64,000 bases of DNA from Paenibacillus sp. H1-7 (GCF_022354825.1 NZ_CP031168.1:7430501-7494500), one strand, 5' to 3'; positions 18,601 to 27,839 are shown, counted from the stretch's first letter. Numbers and translations are program-made. The notes: generated from the letters alone by a model not told the origin.

Positions 18601-19834
18601 GGCGGATCGCCTCCTTCGTCAGCTTCGCCAGCTCGCTGCCGTCAGGAAGCGGATTCGCCGTGCTGATGAGCACCAGGTCGTCGTTAGCCAATACGTGCTG
18701 CCCCATCGTCTTGGTGAACAGATCCGGCGAGACGAAGAGCGTCGAGCCCGATAGGCGCAGCGGAGCATCCAGCGTGACCGCGCTCCCAGCGCCCGTCACC
18801 TCGGCGCTGCCGACGGTCAACGTGATCGCGCTGCCGAGCAAGCCCGCCTTTGGCCCCAGCGTGACCGTACCTGCCGCCTCATTGCGGCTGTGCGGAACGC
18901 CCAGCTGGTCCGCTGCAAACAGCAGCGGAATGAGCACGCGACCGTTGTCCGCCACCGGCTTGACGGTCGGATCGGCGGCATCGAGCGGCTTGCGCTGCAG
19001 GTAGGCGTACGCATTCGGGAAGCCGGCAAGAAAAGCCAGCGACTGCTTCAGCCTTGCCTGGGCATACGCGTCGTTGGCGTTGCCCGTCCCCGGACCGGGC
19101 GTCGTCGATTCGAAGTACGACTCGTCCAGCGGAACGAGGCTGTCGTACACTCTGGCATCATCGAGCCAAAATTCGTTGGCCGTGCCGGTTTGCGCCTTCG
19201 TATAGCTGCGGAACGAAGCGATATCGTTGATTGTGGCGGCATTGCTGTAGGTGCCGTCCGTAATCTTTTTCACCCCGTCGACGTAGACGTCCATCGTCTT
19301 GGATGCCGTCTTCACGATGACGGTCAGCCGGTACCATGTATCGGCCGCATAGGCGCCGCCGGCGATTTTTACGCCGCCTGCATACATATAGCCGTCCGCT
19401 TTGAATTCAACCAGCGCCGACTGCACATTCGTGCCCGACTTGATCTGAATGAGCGGAGTGTAAAATTTGGCGCCGTTATATTTCACTTTCAGCTCGATAG
19501 CCACGTTGCCCGTAAGAGGCGTGCCGAACGATTTGGTCATGACCAAATCGGATGCGGTTCCGCTGCGCAAGCGCAAGCTTTTGCCTTCCCGGCCCGACAC
19601 CTCCTCGCCGACGATCATACCCCCGGACGTTAAGCCCGAAACCGACCAGCCCGCAGGCGCGCCGGAGACGTGAGCATCGAACTTGTCATTAACGTAAATG
19701 GCCGGAGCATCCGCTGCCTCCGCATAGACTATATTACCACCCGTCCATAAAATCATTGGCAAGCCGCTTAGCACTACGGCTGCTGCCAGCACAACGAGCA
19801 AACTCTTCCTCCATACCTCTTTAATACTTAACAT
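15635..19834 (-). CDS. Large secreted heparinase II/III-family lyase, multidomain
   Basis: A 1399-residue exported protein. Order: signal peptide (about 1-40, cleaved after VYAEA); a LamG-like beta-sandwich (about 45-235); a copper-amine-oxidase-N-type stalk domain (about 290-395); the lyase core (about 420-1060); a CBM32/F5-8C module (about 1150-1290); a cadherin/Ig-like module; and a tail of alternating Lys-Asp. Lyase signatures are EKISNWNAVCNGG, GWSEGPGYW and SSHAHSDVGNF (His 800, His 802, Asp 804, candidate metal or catalytic ligands). Such enzymes cleave uronic-acid polysaccharides by beta-elimination. The start behind GGGGTG is preferred over an ATG eight codons upstream. The core is paralogous to the lipoprotein lyase at 31638-33683. 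The charged tail and carbohydrate-binding modules suggest cell-surface or substrate attachment. Confidence 0.82.
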   Translation of the reverse strand: MLSIKEVWRKSLLVVLAAAVVLSGLPMILWTGGNIVYAEAADAPAIYVNDKFDAHVSGAPAGWSVSGLTSGGMIVGEEVSGREGKSLRLRSGTASDLVMTKSFGTPLTGNVAIELKVKYNGAKFYTPLIQIKSGTNVQSALVEFKADGYMYAGGVKIAGGAYAADTWYRLTVIVKTASKTMDVYVDGVKKITDGTYSNAATINDIASFRSYTKAQTGTANEFWLDDARVYDSLVPLDESYFESTTPGPGTGNANDAYAQARLKQSLAFLAGFPNAYAYLQRKPLDAADPTVKPVADNGRVLIPLLFAADQLGVPHSRNEAAGTVTLGPKAGLLGSAITLTVGSAEVTGAGSAVTLDAPLRLSGSTLFVSPDLFTKTMGQHVLANDDLVLISTANPLPDGSELAKLTKEAIRRIVYDRPSAASIIADLKQHNPNQQHPRLFITSDRVAALQNQIQTDATLAKWYGDLRKSADTVVATPVGQYDLPDGRRMESAKDARPFIERTALMYLLSGETKYAQRAVDEMMKAASIPDWNDQNEFLNTSELTAGMAIGYDWLYDYLTPQQRDLVRTAIRDKGLSKAVAAHNANAWWVSLSDNEKISNWNAVCNGGILLGALAIGDEEEAIAGDIAAKSLRSLEDFILLEFNPDGGWSEGPGYWRYTVEYLVTYMSSLQTALGKTYGHSETPGFYKTAYFINYVLSPKGAFNFGDSSSFKVRAPELFWMAKQLNNPDVAGLRMLLMQEAKQAGGVYDMIWYDPNLVNLNVSIPLDMYFRNTELAAFRSKWNDTSAYFAGIMGGKGNSSHAHSDVGNFVFEAEGVQWAIDLGSDDYNLPNYFDYDNQRFKYYRLMPEGHNTLVLNPDGTFEQDQYSFNRIERYDSKPRGGLAVVDMTPAYAKNAASAKRGLLFGSDRKALTVQDEIHAKLPSTIWWFMHTKADISIAADGKSAVLTQDGKRLGVTMSFSGQAPAGAAFKVMDAKPLPVSPNPAGQDANAGIRKLAIELTGVQDLSMAVQLTPLAAGETVPGAAPYVPLSGWSIPDGDIQTVPQLSQLTLDGQPLAGFNKNVYSYTVNVPFGTQSFPVVGASAAKPGDLVSVVQNVYSLNPATVTVTDGVYAERTQQYVVQFASQPVLTKPVPYIQLPVQGVTASSAQEGNPAANAIDGDMSTRWSADNTPWIQLDLGSSKQVNGVGIAFYNGATRTSKFDIAVSQDGQTWEKVLIGTGSGTTSNMEYFGFAEKPARYVRVTGYGNSVNGWNSYNEMAVFTVNHAPSVVSPLPDRSLPLSGGSVTYDVYVSFADVDDAVPMLTFEAASSNPSVVTVSMNGGQLTLSPVAAGQAAITVRAADAAGLSASTSFTAVVTAGDSQGKPKKDKEDKDKDKDKDKDDKHDKDSKDDKKDKGNEPVK

Positions 19835-19917
19835 GAATCGCACCCCGTTCCCCATCATATTAGGTTAAATTCCATCGTAGGGTGTTCTTCCTCCAATCCG
19901 AATACATTCGGTCCTGC

Positions 19918-19952
19918 AAAAAAAGGAGAGGTCTTCGTTCCGCCCCCTCCTT
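19918..19952 (-). terminator. Terminator after the sugar-binding lipoprotein gene
   Basis: AAGGAG pairs with CTCCTT around a GC-rich loop and is followed on the minus strand by a run of seven T. It lies shortly past the stop of the binding-protein gene, so the secreted lyase gene probably has its own promoter or is read through. Confidence 0.6.
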
Positions 19953-19966
19953 GCTGTCCGAATGCT

Positions 19967-21298
19967 TTATTTCTTTTTCGCCTTCTCGGCCTCGATATCT
20001 TTGGCCAGACCCTCGTTCGCTTCCCTGACTGCGGTTACGCTGTCCTTGGTGCCCCGGCCGATATCGCCGACGGCGGTGTTCAGACGCTTCCAGGCCAAGT
20101 CGTTATACTCCGTTAAAGGAGCAGGTGCCGCATACTTTTGCGGGAAAATGGCGTTGATGTTTTTGCCCTTGTATTTCGGCAAATCCTGCGCGAACGTTTT
20201 CTTGATTTCCGGATTTTTCAGCGCAGATTCGACGCCCATCTTGGAACGGATCGTCTGGAATTCGTCCGACGTGAGCGCCTGAATGACATCCATCGCTTCT
20301 TCTTTGTGCTTGCTTGTTTTGCTGATATAAATATATCCCGGATACGCCTGAGGCCCTACTTGGCCCAGCTCCTTGAAGTAGGGCAGCGTTGCGTAATCCC
20401 AGTTCAAATCGTCCGGGAAGTTGAGCGCCGCATTGGAGAAATGGGACCACATGGCCAACGTCCGGTCTTTGGCGAACATATTGGACTGAGCCGTGGATGC
20501 GAAAAATCCTCCGGCAAGCGGCTTGCCGTCCGGCGGCGGGATCAGCTGATAAAACCGTTTCAGGTTGTCCAGAAACGTCATCATCTTCGGATCGTCGAAC
20601 ATCGGTTTCGACGTTTTCGGATCGACGAACGGAGCAGAAAACTGGTTCGTCTTCAAAAAATGCTCCGGAGAAGCCAGGAAGCCGTAATATTGGGTTCCGT
20701 TGTCGCTGCGCGTCACCTGCTTGGCGAGATCGTAAATCTCATCCCACGTCATGCCGTCCTTCGGATACGGTACGCCGAACTTATCAAAGATGTCCTTGTT
20801 GTACATAATGACCGGCGACGTATTCGATAGCGGAAGACCGTAAATGCCCCCGCCTGCAATCTCTTTCTGCTGCTCTATCGTGAACGGCTCGAAGCGGTTC
20901 AAATCGACGTTCTTCTTCTTGATCAGCTCCGTCATGTCATACTGGAACTCGTTGCGGAGCAAGTTGAGATGCGTATGGCCGATGGAGAAAATAAGAACGT
21001 CGAACTGCTGCCCCCCGGTGATCAGCGTATCCATCGATTTGTTGGACGGCACGGGGACGAATTTCGGCGTAATATTAGGAAACTTCTGCTTGATATAGCT
21101 GCCGTAGTTGTTCATGAAGTCTTCTTCTTTCCAATCGGCGTTGCCGGTTTGGTAGAAGACGAGCTCCACAGGCTCTTTGCTGCTTGCAGCGGAGTTTCCC
21201 GCCGTTTCCTGCTTGGCTCCGCCGCATCCGGCCAGCAAGCCGCCGGCCAGTGCGGTTACCGCCGCCACTTTTCCTGACGCTACAACCCACGATTTCAT
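19967..21298 (-). CDS. ABC transporter sugar-binding lipoprotein (family 1), SBP-A
   Basis: A 443-residue extracellular solute-binding protein of family 1 (UgpB/MalE class). It has a lipoprotein signal with lipid cysteine near residue 25 (LLAGCGG). DIFDKFGVPYPKDGMTWDE is a signature shared with the other two binding proteins in this locus. It should capture an oligosaccharide released by the surface lyases and hand it to a permease. No MalF/MalG-type permeases are encoded in the window. The start behind GGGG is preferred over an ATG five codons upstream. It lies 59 bases after a second binding protein, so the two are probably co-transcribed. Confidence 0.87.
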   Translation of the reverse strand: MKSWVVASGKVAAVTALAGGLLAGCGGAKQETAGNSAASSKEPVELVFYQTGNADWKEEDFMNNYGSYIKQKFPNITPKFVPVPSNKSMDTLITGGQQFDVLIFSIGHTHLNLLRNEFQYDMTELIKKKNVDLNRFEPFTIEQQKEIAGGGIYGLPLSNTSPVIMYNKDIFDKFGVPYPKDGMTWDEIYDLAKQVTRSDNGTQYYGFLASPEHFLKTNQFSAPFVDPKTSKPMFDDPKMMTFLDNLKRFYQLIPPPDGKPLAGGFFASTAQSNMFAKDRTLAMWSHFSNAALNFPDDLNWDYATLPYFKELGQVGPQAYPGYIYISKTSKHKEEAMDVIQALTSDEFQTIRSKMGVESALKNPEIKKTFAQDLPKYKGKNINAIFPQKYAAPAPLTEYNDLAWKRLNTAVGDIGRGTKDSVTAVREANEGLAKDIEAEKAKKK

Positions 21299-21357
21299 GT
21301 CATTACCCCACATTTCAATATATTTTTATATACCGTTCCGCTCATAACAAAGCAGCG

Positions 21358-22680
21358 TTATTTTTGCTTTTCGGCCAGTATTGCCTTGTTGATCGTTTCC
21401 TCCAGATCGCGCAGCGCGGTATTGACGTCTTTTTTGCCGGTCAGCACGTTGTTGAATTCCTTGTTGAGAGGCGTCGTAACCGGTACGGTAACCAGCTTCG
21501 AATCTCTTGCAGGCACCGCCTTAACCGGCTTGTTGACGTACAAAGCCTCGGTATGCTTGCCCTTCAGCCTGGAGAACTCCTGACCGAACGCTTTCTGAAT
21601 CGCCGGGTTGTTCAGCACCGTCGCTTTGCCCGACTTGCTTGCCTGCATCTGCACTTCATCGGACAATACGAGCTCGAGCACCTTGAACGCTTCTTCCTTA
21701 TGCTTGCTGGCGCTGAGGATATAATAAAACCGCGGATTGATCTGCGCGTTCGTTCCCGGCGCCTCCTTCATCACAGGCAAAGAGACCATATCCCAGTTCG
21801 TAAAATCGTCGGGGAAGCTCTCAGCCGCTGCCGTAACATCGGCGTGCATGGCGGATATGCGGTCCTTCGTAAAGCTCGCCACTTCCTTCACCCGGCTTCG
21901 CTCGTCCATCGGAGCGTTCATGGGCAGCCTGTAAAACTTTGTAAGCGTCGTAAAAATCGATTTCCAGGCATCGGTATTCACGGCCGACCGGTCTTCCGCC
22001 GGATGCAGGTATGGGGCGCCGAGCTGATTGTTGTCCAGCAAGTAGATAAAATTCATCGTCATGCCGCGATACTGGATTCCATCCTCGAACCGGGTAAGCT
22101 TTTGCGCCAAGGCATAAGCGTCGTCCCAAGTCATCCCGTCCTTCGGATACGGAATGCCGAACTTATCGAAAATATCCTTGTTGTAGTAAAGCACTGGCGT
22201 AAAGCTGTTGACGGGCAGTCCGTACAAGCCTGCGCCGTAGCCGGCCGATGCGTTCTTGATGATGTCGAGATAGGCGGGATCGATGCGGCTCAGATCGAAT
22301 TGGTTTTTTCGGATCAGCTCCGTCAAGTCGTACTGCAAATTGAATTTGACCAATTTCTCGTTCAGAGCCGATATGCCTTGGTAATAAATGTCCGGACTCT
22401 CCCCGGCCAGCACCAGATCCTGAATTTCCTTGCCCTGCTCCGCCCCTTGGAACTCGAAGGAGATGTAGGGATATTTCTCCTTCACCTTCGCCTCCACCTC
22501 GGTGCGGAACTTTTCCTCGTAATCTTTGTCCCCGGTATAAAATTTGAGCGTTACCGGCTCGTGCTTCGCAGTATTGCCGGCCGGCGCATCCGGCGCCTTG
22601 GATCCGCTGCAAGCGGATACCATCGTGATGGCCATGATAGCGGACAGCGCAGCAAATCCGGTCCGTTTGCCAGTTCCCAT
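21358..22680 (-). CDS. ABC transporter sugar-binding lipoprotein (family 1), SBP-B
   Basis: A 440-residue solute-binding lipoprotein with lipid cysteine near residue 24 (MVSACSG). It has the same DIFDKFGIPYPKDGMTWDD signature and overall layout as SBP-A, so the two arose by duplication, though they have diverged strongly elsewhere. It is likely an alternative or differently specific receptor for lyase products such as differently sulfated oligomers, which is inference. It lies between the first sulfatase and SBP-A, all on the same strand. GGGGAG precedes its ATG. Confidence 0.87.
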   Translation of the reverse strand: MGTGKRTGFAALSAIMAITMVSACSGSKAPDAPAGNTAKHEPVTLKFYTGDKDYEEKFRTEVEAKVKEKYPYISFEFQGAEQGKEIQDLVLAGESPDIYYQGISALNEKLVKFNLQYDLTELIRKNQFDLSRIDPAYLDIIKNASAGYGAGLYGLPVNSFTPVLYYNKDIFDKFGIPYPKDGMTWDDAYALAQKLTRFEDGIQYRGMTMNFIYLLDNNQLGAPYLHPAEDRSAVNTDAWKSIFTTLTKFYRLPMNAPMDERSRVKEVASFTKDRISAMHADVTAAAESFPDDFTNWDMVSLPVMKEAPGTNAQINPRFYYILSASKHKEEAFKVLELVLSDEVQMQASKSGKATVLNNPAIQKAFGQEFSRLKGKHTEALYVNKPVKAVPARDSKLVTVPVTTPLNKEFNNVLTGKKDVNTALRDLEETINKAILAEKQK

Positions 22681-22807
22681 GCCTCAATCTCCCCATTCAC
22701 GTCAGTCTCTTGATAAACCTCACATTGACTTCCTCTAAGTATGCAAGTTCACAAAATCCGCTGTTGGAACAGAAGGTAGGTGTTGAAAACTTGTCAGCGT
22801 ATTATAC

Positions 22808-24211
22808 TTATCTCGCCGCTTCTACATAAGGCGTGTCTTTGACTTCCAGCTGCAGCCGGTGCAATTCGTCCGTAAGCTGCCGCACCGTATCGGCATAGGC
22901 CGGATCGGAATACACGTTGCGCATCTCGGCCGAGTCCCGGCGCAGATCGAACAGCTCCCACTCCGGCGGCTTCGGATCATCGATCGCACCCGTCGCTCCC
23001 AATGCTTCGGCATAATAATAAATGAGCTTGTAGTCGTGCGTCCGCAAGCCGTAATGGGCGTACACTCCGTGCTCGGTCAGGTGCATCCAGTAGCGGTAGT
23101 ACATGGAGGTGCGCCAGCCTTCCGGCAGCTCACCCTTCATCAGCGGTCGCAAGCTCAATCCCTGCATCCATTCCGGTACGGATAAACCCGCATAATCCAG
23201 GAAGGTCGGCGCGAAGTCGACGTTCAATGCCATCGCGTCCTGCACGGAGCCCGGCGCAATTTCGCGCGGATAGCGGACGATGAACGGCATACGCAGCGAT
23301 TCCTCGTACATGAACCTTTTGTCGAACCAGCCGTGATCCCCGAGGAAAAAGCCTTGATCGGATGTATAAATGACGATCGTATCGTCTGCGATGCCTTCAG
23401 CATCCAGTGTGTCGAGCAGACGTCCGACATTATCGTCAATGGAAGCGACGCAGCGCAAGTAGTCTTTAATATAGCGCTGGTACTTCCAGCTTTTTAACTC
23501 ACGGCCGGTTAAGCCCTCCGGCGGGTCGGCTTTCAAATCGCGGTGCTTCAGGTCGCGATCGATTCTCATGATCGCCGCCTCTGCCGCAGCCGCGCGGTTG
23601 CTGTAATCGTCGTCGAAGGTAGGAGGCTCCGGGATCACTTCGTCTTCATACAGGTGTGCGTGCTTCGCGTCCGGAATCCACGGGCGATGCGGTGCCTTGT
23701 GATGGCACATAAGGAAGAAAGGGCGGTCCTTATCACGCTTGCTTATCCAATCGATCGAATGATCGGTGATGATGTCCGTAACATAGCCTTCGTACTGCTT
23801 CTCCGTTCCCATCTCGATGAACGTCGGGTTGTTGTAATCTCCTTGGCCTGGCAGCACGCTCCAGTAATCGAAGCCGGTAGGATCGCTGCTGCCGCCGTGG
23901 CCGAGATGCCATTTGCCGATAATCGCCGTCTGATAACCGTCCTGCTGCAGCAGCTTTGATACGGTCGGCTGGCTTCCGTCGAATTTGTCCGCCAGCGTTT
24001 GCACGCCGTTAAGATGATTGTACAGACCGGTCAGTATGGTAGCCCGGCTCGGCGCGCAAATGGCGTTCGTGCAAAAACAATTGTCGTAGCGCATTCCTTC
24101 GTTCGCAATCCGGTCGAGATTCGGCGTCTTATTGATGCGGCTGCCGTAGCAGCTCATCGCATGAGCGGCATGGTCGTCGCTCATGATGAACACGATGTTC
24201 GGTCGGGTCAT
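22808..24211 (-). CDS. Cys-type (formylglycine) sulfatase, cytoplasmic
   Basis: A 467-residue type I sulfatase without signal peptide. The metal-binding N-terminal motif is FIMSDDHAAH. The activation motif ICAPSRATILTG (C-X-P-S-R, cysteine at residue 52) is converted to formylglycine in active enzymes. YTSDQGFFLGDHGWFDKR supplies further metal ligands. The family removes sulfate esters from carbohydrates, and here the likely substrates are imported unsaturated sulfated oligosaccharides. The second ATG is chosen as the start because the first sits directly against the AAAGGAG site. It needs a cytoplasmic maturase: the FGE-like protein at 40773-41447 is a candidate, but its active site is incomplete. 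Confidence 0.88.
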   Translation of the reverse strand: MTRPNIVFIMSDDHAAHAMSCYGSRINKTPNLDRIANEGMRYDNCFCTNAICAPSRATILTGLYNHLNGVQTLADKFDGSQPTVSKLLQQDGYQTAIIGKWHLGHGGSSDPTGFDYWSVLPGQGDYNNPTFIEMGTEKQYEGYVTDIITDHSIDWISKRDKDRPFFLMCHHKAPHRPWIPDAKHAHLYEDEVIPEPPTFDDDYSNRAAAAEAAIMRIDRDLKHRDLKADPPEGLTGRELKSWKYQRYIKDYLRCVASIDDNVGRLLDTLDAEGIADDTIVIYTSDQGFFLGDHGWFDKRFMYEESLRMPFIVRYPREIAPGSVQDAMALNVDFAPTFLDYAGLSVPEWMQGLSLRPLMKGELPEGWRTSMYYRYWMHLTEHGVYAHYGLRTHDYKLIYYYAEALGATGAIDDPKPPEWELFDLRRDSAEMRNVYSDPAYADTVRQLTDELHRLQLEVKDTPYVEAAR

Positions 24212-24302
24212 CGTTGGCATTCTCCTTTGCTAATTGGCTGATAGAATCACAATCGCGTGCAGCGTATGCTGTACTCCCCGAGATCCGGTCGGGTCGGTCG
24301 GG

Positions 24303-25808
24303 TCAAGCAAGCGCATAAATAGGCGAAATCCAGGCGCACTGGCCGTTAACCTGCTTCACTTCCACATGATACACGTCGCAATCGGATTCGACATTCGTAT
24401 CCGTCCAAGCTTCCTTTACCGTGTAAGCCTGCTGCGGAATCGCGCGATGCAGTACAATCGCCTCGGAGTTGTACGGATGCAGGTGCTTGGTGCAATTGCC
24501 CTGGAGCAGCTCTCCTACGGTTGCCGTAACCTCGGTACCGTTCAACTGTACGCGAAGCTCCGTATCCGTCCCGCCTTCGATTTCCAAGATGAGTGCAGCG
24601 GTGTGCGAATGCATCGTCGTAGGGTTTTTGAACGTCATGCAGCTCCACTCCACGCCGGATTCCGTCTGCCCGATGAGCTTGTTGCCGAGCTCGTTCATCG
24701 CGGGGTCATCCTTCATTTCCGGTGTTGGAGCGAGCACGCTGCGGCCGCGGAAGCACGTCTCTACGGAGAGCAGCTTGCCGCAATTCAGTGCAGCTTCCCC
24801 ATGCCAAGCGAAGCCGTTCTTGCTGTTGCCCCAGCCCATCTCGATTCTTACTTTATAAATGCCGCTTGCTGCGCCGTCGGTGCCGCCTGAAGCCAGCAGC
24901 GATTCGCCGTTAATGACTTTATGCGGCTGCAAATTTTTGTACACGACGATTTTGTCGATCTGATCGCAGCCTGTAACGTCCAATTCGAGATGGCGTTCGC
25001 GGGCTTGCACCTCGCTGCCCATAGGCTGGCCGTTCATTGTGAAACGGCATTGGATTTTGTCGCCGGTCACCGCGTACGTTCTGCGGGCGAGAATCGCTTC
25101 CCAGATCGATTCCCTCGTCTTCGCATCGGCCAGAACCGCAAGCCGTCCGTCGCCGTAAGAGCCCGGATAGCCCGCATGATGGTCCGTCGAGCCGACGAAG
25201 CCGAACCGGTGCTTGCGCCGCAGCGCCTCGGATACGCTGCTGCGGGAATCGCGCGGTCCCATGTCGTGGTAGTACGGGTACATGCCTTGATCGGACATCC
25301 CGCTGCCGTGTTTGGAATATACCTCGACAATCGGGCTGATCGCCGTATTGAAGCTGTCCCAGTTGCCGCCGCGATAGCCCGGCGTATAGCCGACATGATG
25401 CGGCACGGCGATGACACGGCGAGGAGCGAGCTTCGCTACGATGGCTGCGGGCGACTCCCCTTCTACGAGAGGAAGATCGTCGTCCGGCGATACGAAATGG
25501 TGGTCGCCGTACTTGCTGGAATGCGCTTCGTAGCCTTGGAAGGTGACGAATTCCCCGGGAACGTTGAAGCTCCGCACCGTATCGCGAACCTGGTCCCAAT
25601 GACCGCGCAGCTTGGCGAAGCCCTCCTTATGGAAATCGACCAAGTACTCTAGGCCCTCCGTGCGCTCCGGAATGTCGTACCAGGATGCGTGGCCGATGAT
25701 CGCCACGAAGTCGAGCTGTCCTTTGGCCGCCAGCAAGGCGTTCTCCAAGCCTCCGAAGCCGTAGCTGATTCCGCAATGATTGTGTAAATCTCCCCAATAT
25801 AATGGCAT
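24303..25808 (-). CDS. PHP-domain (DUF3604-like) metal-dependent hydrolase
   Basis: A 501-residue cytoplasmic protein. It opens with the PHP metal motif WGDLHNHCGIS (His 9, His 11), followed by VAIIGHAS, VIAVPHHVGY and GSTDHHAGYPGS, which supply more histidine/aspartate ligands. The last roughly 230 residues form a beta-rich domain of unknown role. PHP enzymes are usually phosphoesterases. DUF3604-type members turn up in polysaccharide clusters, but their reaction is not established to my knowledge. It is encoded between the sulfatase and the lyases on the same strand, suggesting a step in oligosaccharide breakdown such as removal of an ester or an unusual substituent. That is inference. Confidence 0.72.
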   Translation of the reverse strand: MPLYWGDLHNHCGISYGFGGLENALLAAKGQLDFVAIIGHASWYDIPERTEGLEYLVDFHKEGFAKLRGHWDQVRDTVRSFNVPGEFVTFQGYEAHSSKYGDHHFVSPDDDLPLVEGESPAAIVAKLAPRRVIAVPHHVGYTPGYRGGNWDSFNTAISPIVEVYSKHGSGMSDQGMYPYYHDMGPRDSRSSVSEALRRKHRFGFVGSTDHHAGYPGSYGDGRLAVLADAKTRESIWEAILARRTYAVTGDKIQCRFTMNGQPMGSEVQARERHLELDVTGCDQIDKIVVYKNLQPHKVINGESLLASGGTDGAASGIYKVRIEMGWGNSKNGFAWHGEAALNCGKLLSVETCFRGRSVLAPTPEMKDDPAMNELGNKLIGQTESGVEWSCMTFKNPTTMHSHTAALILEIEGGTDTELRVQLNGTEVTATVGELLQGNCTKHLHPYNSEAIVLHRAIPQQAYTVKEAWTDTNVESDCDVYHVEVKQVNGQCAWISPIYALA

Positions 25809-25895
25809 AAGTATGATCCTCTCCTATTTGTATGGTGGAAGTATGGTAATTTCTGAATGGCAGATCGTATGGCGTAATGCCTGCGAAAATCGGTC

Positions 25896-27836
25896 CTATC
25901 CCCGAGCCTGCCGGAAACGGAGCGTATGTCCTCCCTGCCGTCTGAGCTCTGTCGGAGCAAGGACAATCCGGTACAGCCGCTCGCCCCAGGCGTTGCGCAG
26001 CTTTTTGTCCTCCAGCGCAACCGTTTCGACAGCAACGGTGAATTGCGAGCCGTCGAATTCCATCTGCAGCGCTTCTTTCGCTTCCGCTGCCGCTCCTTGC
26101 CCCGTCCCGCGTACAAACGTCACAACGCCGTTCTCTTGCAGCTTAGGCTCGCAGCAGGTCATCAGGTTTAAGGTGAAGCGGCATTCGTCGGCTTTGGCGT
26201 TGAACGTATACTGCTCCTCCAGCTCCACAACAGCCTCTGCTCCGGTCCCGGAAGGATGAAGCAGCCTGCCGGTGCGAATCCATGAGGCTATCCCCGCCTC
26301 CGGCAAGTAAGCGGAAGCCAGGTCGAGCGTAAGCTGCGAGCATTCATCCGATGCCTCGTACTTGGCGTCCGTCGCGCGGTACTCGCTTCCGTCCTGCTGC
26401 ATGAAGCCGTTGATGGTCGGAAGGCTGTGGTAGCCGGACTGCATCGTCCAAATTTCGTAGCGCTGGGCGCTGAACGTTTTGGCCGTATACTCCTCCACCC
26501 CGACATCGATCAGCACCGGCAGCCCGTCGGCATAGACGACGAAATGCCCTATGTCATTATGGTTATGGCTCTCCAGATTGTGGCCGCCCTTCATGGCCAC
26601 ATATAGCCCGCGGTCGGATGCTTCGGTCTCGCGCGCCGCCATCACCTGAATCCCTTCCATCCACATGTCCTTACGGAAGGTGAGCGAGCGGGAATCGTCG
26701 TCGATATTCCGGTAGTTGAACAATGCAGGCAGGACGCGGAGGAACGATAAGAACTTCATGTTCTTCCATCCCCCGGTACCGAGCATTTGATGGAACGCCG
26801 TGCCGAGAGCCATCATATTCTCATCGCCGATCCTTTTGCCGTAGCGGTATACCAAATCCTCTTCTACCGTAATCCGGTGCGGACCGTCGGCAAAATTCAG
26901 AAAATACCGGTCATGAATATGTACCTTGTAAATGTACCTCGCGATGTTCTGAATAAGCGGCTCGTCGTAAACGTTGAACTTCCCTTCCGTAGCGGCGAAC
27001 AGCAGCTCCAGGCAATCGAACAGCGAGCCGCCCGCTTTGTTCCAGTAGCCGGGGCCTTCGTCGCAGCCGCCGTCAGCCGGATGCATCGACAGGAACCGGT
27101 CGATGCTGCGCATCGCCTTCTGCACGGCCTGAAGCCGGCGGCCGGCATCCTCCTCTGCGAGGAGAAAGGCGCTTAGGCAGTTGGAGGTGCACCACGGCGT
27201 CCAGTTATTCAGACGCTTATCCCGTTCCTGCAAGCCCATCCACCAGCAATCGTCGCGCTGGAGGTAGGGGTCGAGAATGCGCCGGCGCAGCTCATCAAGG
27301 ATCCGCCGGTCAATCAGCGGGTTGATTCTATCGAGCGCCGGACGGAGCAAGTAGTGCAGCCACGCAAACAGGTTGCCGGTTTCGGCGGCGAACAAGTCGA
27401 TACCCGGCTGCTCCGCCACGTTCGGCAAATCCGCGTGCTCGCGCTGGAACATCCGGTTATGAGCGGAAATGACCCAGCCCGACTCCTCGCTGATAAGCCA
27501 AATGCCGTCGACGATATCCTTCAGAAATCGTCCCTTGTTCTCCACGCACTCGGCCAGGGCAAGGCTGGTAACCGCCCTTCTGCGCAGATGATACGGCCCG
27601 TCGTAGCGGGACCGGTTGCCGTTTTGCGCAAACTCTCCGTACATCGCTGCCGTAAGCATCGGCCACTGGTAATCCAAATACTTCTCGCCTTCGGCCACCA
27701 CCGATTGCCGCAGCTCGGAGGGCAGCGCCTCCCATTCGTTCCTCTGCTCAATGATCGGAAACGGCTTGTAGTCTGCCTTCCCCAGCAGTCCGTCTGCAAG
27801 TCCTTGAGCGGAAAACCATTCGTATAAGCTCTTCAT
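25896..27836 (-). CDS. Heparinase II/III-family lyase, cytoplasmic
   Basis: A 646-residue lyase with no signal peptide. The N-terminal alpha/alpha toroid carries LNNWTPWCTSN (around residues 209-219) and DEGPGYW (259-265), which hold the usual asparagine and tyrosine. The C-terminal beta-sandwich contains HNLESHNHNDIGHF with His 424, His 426 and Asp 428. The length is close to heparinase III (about 660), but whether it belongs to PL12, PL15 or an unnamed family cannot be told by eye. It starts 3 bases after the stop of the upstream lyase gene, whose end overlaps its AAGGAG site, so the two are coupled. It is probably an oligosaccharide lyase acting after import. Confidence 0.82.
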   Translation of the reverse strand: MKSLYEWFSAQGLADGLLGKADYKPFPIIEQRNEWEALPSELRQSVVAEGEKYLDYQWPMLTAAMYGEFAQNGNRSRYDGPYHLRRRAVTSLALAECVENKGRFLKDIVDGIWLISEESGWVISAHNRMFQREHADLPNVAEQPGIDLFAAETGNLFAWLHYLLRPALDRINPLIDRRILDELRRRILDPYLQRDDCWWMGLQERDKRLNNWTPWCTSNCLSAFLLAEEDAGRRLQAVQKAMRSIDRFLSMHPADGGCDEGPGYWNKAGGSLFDCLELLFAATEGKFNVYDEPLIQNIARYIYKVHIHDRYFLNFADGPHRITVEEDLVYRYGKRIGDENMMALGTAFHQMLGTGGWKNMKFLSFLRVLPALFNYRNIDDDSRSLTFRKDMWMEGIQVMAARETEASDRGLYVAMKGGHNLESHNHNDIGHFVVYADGLPVLIDVGVEEYTAKTFSAQRYEIWTMQSGYHSLPTINGFMQQDGSEYRATDAKYEASDECSQLTLDLASAYLPEAGIASWIRTGRLLHPSGTGAEAVVELEEQYTFNAKADECRFTLNLMTCCEPKLQENGVVTFVRGTGQGAAAEAKEALQMEFDGSQFTVAVETVALEDKKLRNAWGERLYRIVLAPTELRRQGGHTLRFRQARG

Positions 27837-27839
27837 CGT

